Shown: positions 59,689 through 64,000 of the stretch, one piece after another
Position numbering within the stretch: position 1 is the stretch's first letter
How the letters are laid out: the number at the start of each line of letters is the position of its first letter
Assembly: GCF_025024155.1 (NCBI RefSeq)
Contig: NW_026251734.1
Span: 186,001-250,000 of the forward strand
Length of the DNA stretch: 64,000 nt
From: Gamsiella multidivaricata
Taxonomy: Eukaryota > Mortierellomycota > Mortierellomycetes > Mortierellales > Mortierellaceae
Direction: 5' to 3'
Made by a program: the position numbers and the translations under genes
The notes under the pieces: generated by a model
Databases searched by the model: none
Told to the model about the DNA's origin: nothing
The model's input: only the letters and a program-made list of their open reading frames with translations

Positions 59689-60337
59689 AGCGGTTTTCTG
59701 ATAGTGCTATTCGGGTTTATTCGGCTTTGTGTTTAGTTCTTTTTTTTTTCCTCTTTTTCTTTTTCTTTTTCTTTCGTTGTGTCGTCTGTGTTCAGTAACC
59801 TGGGTTTCTTTTTTAATAAATTGTCGGCAAGACTTGTAACTGTACGATAAACATGGAGCGAGTGTCTTTTAGCCGTAACTGAACTTTGTCTTCATGTACG
59901 AAAAAGTTTGACGCGCTCGTCGCCGTGAAGCAAAGAATAAAATAAATAGCGCGGTCTTTCAACTGGAGCAGTGAGCGCTTACCCTGAGCTATATAGAGCA
60001 AATGCACCAAACCCTTTGTTTGGAAGACGAGATCGCGTGTCGTCTCTGGCAAACGTAGGGGCCAGTATATTTTTCACAGCGAGTTTTTTTGCGATAAATG
60101 ATTCATTTGAACAAGGACTAGTTAAAGAGTACGTGGTATTATTTATTCCGCCTCTTCCAAGATCGATGCAATGAGTTGCCCTGTTAAGCGCCTGTCATTC
60201 CCATCCATATATGAAAGAAGCCAACGCAGTAAAGTATCATAATGCTGAAAAATAAGAAAACGAAGAACGAGTCTCACCTTGATCGTATCTCGCGCTTGAT
60301 CGTGAAAGACCTGTTGACGACTCGAGCCGGCCGTATC
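59689..60337. other. 3' flank of the DEF1-like gene
   Basis: Includes a long T/CTTTTT tract (59740-59775) and AATAAA near 59815. No gene seen; frames are short. Confidence 0.35.
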
Positions 60338-60529
60338 TCAATTTTTGATCGATGCTTCCACCGAGCTCCCTGAACTTGGAGCTTTTGCTCTTTCAACAAA
60401 TTGCTTCCAAATGGACTTATTAAATGCATATATTATCGTTAGTATGGCCACGATCACCTTGCGATCTACGGCGCCGACTGTCATCCCTGCGTAAATCAGG
60501 ATAGTTCCGAAACTGCTTGAGGTCAAGAA
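60338..60529 (-). CDS. Candidate last exon of a small membrane protein
   Basis: On the minus strand a CTGCAG acceptor is followed by an open exon, FLTSSSFGTILIYAGMTVGA then VDRKVIVAILTIIYAFNKSI, ending SSVEASIKN and stop at 60338-60340. It has two hydrophobic stretches and a basic, Ser-rich tail. A possible first exon upstream contains an ATG near 60635 (MAHSYSVHWPTRGPYNVF), but no clear donor joins them. No family is recognised. A real small membrane protein gene is possible; it could also be chance. Confidence 0.3.
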   Translation of the reverse strand, partial: FLTSSSFGTILIYAGMTVGAVDRKVIVAILTIIYAFNKSIWKQFVERAKAPSSGSSVEASIKN

Positions 60530-61118
60530 CTGCAGAAATTAATCATACAAGGCACATGTGCACAACTTAAAGCGCAAAGAGAGCTGGAAAACGTTATAAG
60601 GTCCTCTGGTCGGCCAATGGACGCTGTAACTATGAGCCATCAACGCGTCTTGTAGAGTTCAATAAAACTTGTGTTTATTCATTCCTAAGCATCGCAAACA
60701 CAGTGGCGATGTAGAATGAAGGTCTCTAAAATGCGGTCGAAATGATACCAGCATATCTTCCATACAGTGGGAGTGGATGGAATACCTGTGTTCTCTTGAA
60801 AACGAGGGCGCTTCAAAAAGATTCGCTAGCATGATTTTATTGCTATTGCACTGTTCAACGAGCTGCACAGCCATTCTGCCAAGTCGATCCGAGTAACCAG
60901 TTCGTCCAGCTGGCTTGGCCGAACCACACGATTCGGACGCGTCTTGTCTCAGAATCTCCGAGCCAGAGCACTGCAGTTTATTACCCCACAGGGTAATTTC
61001 AGATGGGCAAATGCTGAAAGCGTGATCGTGGGAAGAAAAAAAAACGGACCACAACTCCACCCGTTTGGGTTCCTCATCTCTTTCTCCGACTTCTTTTTCC
61101 TCTCCACTCACACACAAC
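60530..61118. other. Upstream region of methylmalonyl-CoA epimerase
   Basis: The minus-strand frame running through 60659-61297 overlaps the first exon of the epimerase and looks like chance. The last 60 bases are CT-rich leader. No other gene seen. Confidence 0.35.
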
Positions 61119-61948
61119 ATGATCCGCCCATTCCTCTCCCGCGCATTCCCCGCCCAGGCCATCTCCAAACGCGCACTGTCGACTGGTGTCCCCAAGGTCT
61201 GTCTCTCATCCTCGCTTTCATTCCGCACCTCATCACTCATCACTGCCACTTTGGAGAGATCGCGAGCCGAGACAGTTACGAGATCATGAAGACTCATACT
61301 ACTTTTGTTTTTTTTTTATATACTATATACCCACTAGACCTCTCCACTCTGGAGTCTCGGTCGACTGAACCATGTTGCCATTGCTGTGCCGGATATTGAT
61401 CAATCGACGGCGTTTTACCGCGACTTGATGGGCGCCAAAGTCAGCGAGAAAGTGGTACGTCACTTCAGTTCCAGTATAACGAACTTGTATCGATGCAGAA
61501 TCAGGACAATCGGTTCGAACACAGCGTCAAGATAATTCCTGTTCTTTGCTGGAGATGAACCTGGACTTTTTTTTCTTTTTTTTTCAGCCAGGACGAGGCA
61601 TCAGTACTAATCGCAGAAACATCTTTTAATACTCTTTGATTTCCCTAGCCATTGCCCGAGCACGGTGTATACACCGTCTTTGTAGAGTTGGGCAACACCA
61701 AGATTGAGCTGCTTCACCCATATGGTGAGAATTCACCAATCCAGGGATTCCTCAACAAGAACAAGTCTGGAGGCATTCATCATATCTGTATTGAGGTCGA
61801 CGATGTCACCAAGGCCGTCAACGACCTGATGGCCAAGGGTATCAAGGCATTGAATCCCATTCCCAAGATTGGCGCTCACGGAAAGCCAGTCGTCTTTTTG
61901 CACCCCAAAGATTGCCATGGTACCTTGGTCGAGCTTGAGCAGAGTTAG
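61119..61948 (+). CDS. MCEE: Methylmalonyl-CoA epimerase, mitochondrial
   Basis: Interconverts (R)- and (S)-methylmalonyl-CoA, linking propionyl-CoA breakdown to succinyl-CoA. Three exons: 61119-61196 (MIRPFLSRAFPAQAISKRAL then STGVPK, an Arg-rich mitochondrial presequence), 61338-61454 and 61649-61948. The VOC-fold halves are visible: RLNHVAIAVPDIDQSTAFYR (first metal His), VYTVFVELGNTKIELLHP, SGGIHHICIEVDDV (second His) and CHGTLVELEQS (metal Glu near the C-terminus). Length, about 165 residues, is normal. The presence of this enzyme implies a methylmalonyl pathway, which many yeasts lack. The gene stands alone; mutase is not in the window. Splices are GT-AG and in frame. Confidence 0.93.
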
Positions 61949-62616
61949 AGAGATGCGGGATGTCCTTCTAGAAGCGAATGGGAATGAAATAAAGATTTAA
62001 AAACGTCATTTCAATCGGCGAAGGCAACATGCACAAGATACCGTAGGCCCATTGCTATACAATACGCTTTCCTTCAAAAATTTTTTTTTTCGTGTTTGGA
62101 AAATTAGTCCTGTTGGTTCGTTTTTACTTTTGGTTACTCAAAGATGCCAGCACGCAGTGCAAGCCTGAAAAAAATTATCGGCTGCATTCATGTTCATAAA
62201 GACAAAAAGAACGGTATTGTGGTAAAGAGACGTCCGTATCATTTCGTCCGCATTACTAAAGACATTCATTGCACATGGCCGTTGTGTTTGCGACAAAGAA
62301 ATAAGATCTTAACGATCGCGCGGCAGAAAAAAAAAATTCAGGCAGAAAAGGGGCCTGACCATGGACTGATGAATGCTGGATAGCCATGGGAGACAACAAA
62401 AGGGTTCATGTATCCGTACCCACCACCCAGCCAGAGGATCTGTAAAGACGCGTGCCTGGCCATGAACTGATGGACACCGGATGACTATGATTACGAACAA
62501 TAGGCTATATAGAAAGGAGTCAACAATATCTAGAGCACGCACTTTACCGTTAAACGCGTTGGTATTTCGCATAATTGAAAGCTAAGCTTTTTTTTTTTTT
62601 CTTTTTTTTCTTCAAG
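61949..62616. other. Intergenic with a decayed direct duplication
   Basis: The epimerase poly(A) signal (AATAAA at about 61988) is followed by AT-rich sequence. Positions 62354-62402 and 62455-62503 are an imperfect direct repeat (about two thirds identical, mostly transition differences). An open frame at 62144-62383 is Lys-rich and unrecognised. Confidence 0.35.
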
Positions 62617-63492
62617 TGTCATCCGCAGATCCCCACGAAATGCTAGCTCCAATGCCTCGACCTCTGGGCGTCCAGCCGAATCATCATCATCCAAATCACC
62701 GAGGCCCTCACGCTCGTCTCCACGCCCGCCTTTGAGTTCGTCCCTGGTTCACCAAGCGGCATGTCAGGGAAGGAACTTGAGGATGAACGGGGTGAGTAAA
62801 CATATGTACGATCAATCCCGCTTTTGGACTCTTCGATCCAGCAGGATGGTTGAAAATATACTTTTCTCTGCGAGCCGTAAAGAGAATGCTCCAGTCACGT
62901 ACGCCATGTGCATACTGTTGCATCAGTGGCAGAGTCAAGGAGCCAAGGCAGTGGTGAAGTAGGAATGCATAGAAATGAATAATGCATATTAGTCATTCTA
63001 GAGCTGATAGCACATGTCTTCTTCAGGTATATCGATCCAACACCTTCAGATCTCTTGCACCTCGAGAATTCGAAGTACGACTATAACAAAATGGGCATGA
63101 CATATGAGGGTGCCCCCTTCCCCCCCCTCCTCCTCAAAAGATTCTGAAGAGATCTACAAGGTTATGTGAGCGCTGCTCAAAGCCTCCGAGACCATGGTTG
63201 CTATCATTTGATGCGTGTCGAATGCCGCTGCTTGCAGAAGCAATCTGGATCCCATTCCCCTTTATATCGATCCGAAATAAATCAAGTTATGTGCCCAGAG
63301 GCAGAAGAGACTTGAGCTGAAGTTCAGGCGCATTCAGGAAAAGGCCAACGCGATATACAGTAGTGCCCGAACCACAGTAATCTTTGCAAGAGGAGGAATT
63401 TCAGGAGACAAACGATTGATCCAAAAAACCCCGTTCAACAGTGTTTCAGAACCAAAAAAACGACAACAACTGGATGACATTGAGCCCGCTTA
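62617..63492 (+). CDS. Unresolved multi-exon coding stretch, family unknown
   Basis: A long pyrimidine tract and CAAG acceptor (62616) precede a Ser/Pro/Arg-rich frame (RRSPRNASSNASTSGRPAES) that runs to a GTGAGT donor at 62792. Later pieces look coding: AVVKYIDPTPSDLLHLENSK then YDYNKMGMTYE (spliced over a GTAGGA...TTCAG intron near 62958-63027), and a final frame RQKRLELKFRRIQEKANAIY ending KKRQQLDDIEPA with a stop near 63490. I cannot join all parts in one frame; the region may be a decaying gene or a gene with exons I misplace. No domain recognised. Confidence 0.25.
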
Positions 63493-64000
63493 AAAGTTCA
63501 TTTTCATTAGGGCCCCACAGCCCTTTTTTTATATGCGTTAATTACCACTGGAATTGCTTCCGCCAATCCTTTACAACCATTAGAAGGACCGGGTCAACCT
63601 AAAAGTGGCCGGTGTTTTTCAGGGATTTAAAAGAACTGAATAAGGCTAATGTGGGTAATGAAAAGATGGATGTGGATTGAGAAGTAAACTTCTCAGACTG
63701 CGGTTGCCAGTTCGTTCTGGTAGGTCTAGACTAGAATACTCTCCTTGCCGGACTTGTATATGCTGAGGAGAGTGAAATATGAAAGTCGATAGCCGTAGAT
63801 CGTAGCACCATAGTCGTATCATAGTAGTCAATGAAGTATATGAACTCAACTGAGAGTCCAATCATCTAAACATGCTCTTGGAAGATGATAGGAAGAGGTT
63901 TCAGGGGGGAGATTTCTCCTTGTTGTCTCTGCGCTGATAGCGAATTCCAAGCTTGATTACAATCAAAGTAAGATCCGCTCCATAGGGTCGATGCATTCGT
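63493..64000. other. Window end, no feature recognised
   Basis: AT-rich sequence. A minus-strand frame at 63646-63861 shows no family features. Confidence 0.3.

Noticed and set aside
60659..61297. A 212-codon minus-strand frame
   Set aside because: Overlaps exon 1 of methylmalonyl-CoA epimerase antisense and shows no family features.

Overview
The window is nuclear DNA from a filamentous, early-diverging fungus, most likely a Mortierellales-type Mucoromycota (an inference from gene content and architecture, not a database match). Genes are rich in short GT-AG introns and closely packed. They mix yeast-like families (eL15, PMP3, Def1, Sds3, eIF2-gamma, Vps15) with families yeasts lack or have reduced: an Integrator-type INTS11 nuclease, methylmalonyl-CoA epimerase and a CM1-motif microtubule-organising protein. 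A tRNA-Ser(CGA) and poly(A)-tailed non-LTR retrotransposon fragments are also present.

Layout. 0-10 kb: 3' part of a ribokinase (+), converging on a type II membrane glycosyltransferase (-); ribosomal protein eL15 (+); PMP3-like membrane protein (+); a carboxylate-clamp TPR protein (+); an Sds3/BRMS1-family Sin3-HDAC subunit (+). 10-25 kb: one cytoplasmic dynein heavy chain gene (-). 25-40 kb: VPS15/PIK3R4 (+), divergent from dynein; INTS11 (-), convergent with VPS15; a long coiled-coil CM1 protein (+), divergent from INTS11. 40-44.2 kb: a cluster of 5'-truncated LINE-like insertions, all with poly(A) on the minus strand, ending beside the tRNA-Ser gene. 44.3-48 kb: gene-poor, with mini- and microsatellites. 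48-64 kb: bHLH transcription factor (+), chitin-binding cell-surface protein (-), eIF2-gamma (-), DEF1-like CUE/Gln-rich protein (+), mitochondrial methylmalonyl-CoA epimerase (+), and an unresolved coding stretch at the end.

How they relate. Most are unrelated housekeeping genes. Dynein, Vps15 and the CM1 protein all act in microtubule or membrane traffic, but nothing shows co-regulation. Spacing is tight: three convergent pairs have 85-170 bp between stops, and three divergent pairs share 0.36-1.05 kb upstream regions.

The most unusual items are the glycosyltransferase, which joins a GT31-like region lacking the usual acidic triad to an apparently intact GT34 domain; the retroelement cluster, where a 15-base target-like motif occurs three times bracketing two insertions; and the fungal INTS11 gene. 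I found no CRISPR array, rRNA or obvious biosynthetic cluster. Intron-exon borders were read by eye and are approximate where stated.
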